From positions 4,537,501-4,601,500 of the forward strand of contig WPIO01000020.1 of assembly GCA_009760855.2 (NCBI GenBank): a stretch of DNA of 64,000 bases, written 5' to 3'. Positions within the stretch are counted from its first letter, which is position 1, and each line of letters starts with the position of its first letter. Both the position numbers and the translations under genes were made by a program. Positions 63,879-64,000 of the stretch are shown one piece after another. The notes beneath the pieces were generated by a model, which did not search any database, was not told the origin of the DNA, and saw only the letters and a list, made by a program, of their open reading frames with translations. The DNA is from Cristatella mucedo. Taxonomy: Eukaryota > Bryozoa > Phylactolaemata > Cristatellidae.

Positions 63879-64000
63879 TAAAAATATAATTCATTTGCAT
63901 AGCGCCCCAAGAGAACTAAATCTCTATTCAGGCGCTTCACATATGCCTCAGGGCTCGAGCCCACGATCTCAGTCAGACCTTGGTCGGGGCGAGCACCTTA
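63879..64000 (-). mobile_element. SINE-A copy, running off the window
   Basis: ATATAATTCATTTGCATAGC, CTATTCAGGCGCTTCACATA, GGGCTCGAGCCCACGATCTC and GGGGCGAGCACCTTA (plus-strand reading). The A-box end lies beyond 64000. Confidence 0.92.

Overview
This is nuclear DNA from an animal. The only recognisable intact gene is a multi-exon SF3A3 (splicing factor 3A subunit 3, SF3a60) on the minus strand, with 15 coding exons between 61133 and 30740. Joined by hand, the exons give one open frame of 503 codons plus a stop, against 501 aa in human. GT-AG junctions and phases agree at every boundary. The protein is clearly orthologous to the human one but too diverged for a vertebrate, so I infer an invertebrate bilaterian. 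The phylum cannot be settled from the sequence alone.

Layout. 1-1660: decayed LINE sequence. About 1740-10640: a GC- and CpG-rich domain with CCAAT and GC boxes, triplet repeats, GA/CT tracts and several long perfect inverted repeats, but no coding exon I can defend. 10.6-28 kb: an intergenic mixture of tRNA-derived SINEs, L2-type LINE fragments, smaller CpG-rich islands and a decayed hAT transposase split by a LINE. One of these islands (about 17.3-17.5 kb) looks like a promoter plus a 10-codon first coding exon of an unidentified plus-strand gene. 28-30.7 kb: more LINE sequence, a short hAT element of a widely transferred type, and the region beyond SF3A3. 30.7-61.1 kb: SF3A3, whose long introns are filled with SINEs, LINEs, Tc1 remnants and microsatellites. 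61.1-64 kb: the SF3A3 promoter, then an L2 copy broken by a probable solo LTR and by a second LINE.

Four repeat families explain most of the non-coding DNA. LINE-A (L2/CR1-like) ends in a conserved GCGCCTAGAAAGAGAT-type tail and (ATT)n. LINE-B is a second L2-like family ending in ACATT repeats. SINE-A and SINE-B have tRNA-like heads with A and B boxes. The SINE-A tail closely resembles the LINE-A tail, which suggests SINE-A uses the LINE-A machinery.

Most unusual features: (1) SF3A3 intron 8 is almost entirely one ~970-bp foldback; (2) a 69-bp exact copy of the SF3A3 exon 12 acceptor region is embedded inside a SINE-A in intron 13; (3) a 62-bp spacer-free perfect palindrome at 9417-9478; (4) a candidate solo LTR with matching 4-bp target duplications; (5) a short hAT element resembling elements known for horizontal transfer.
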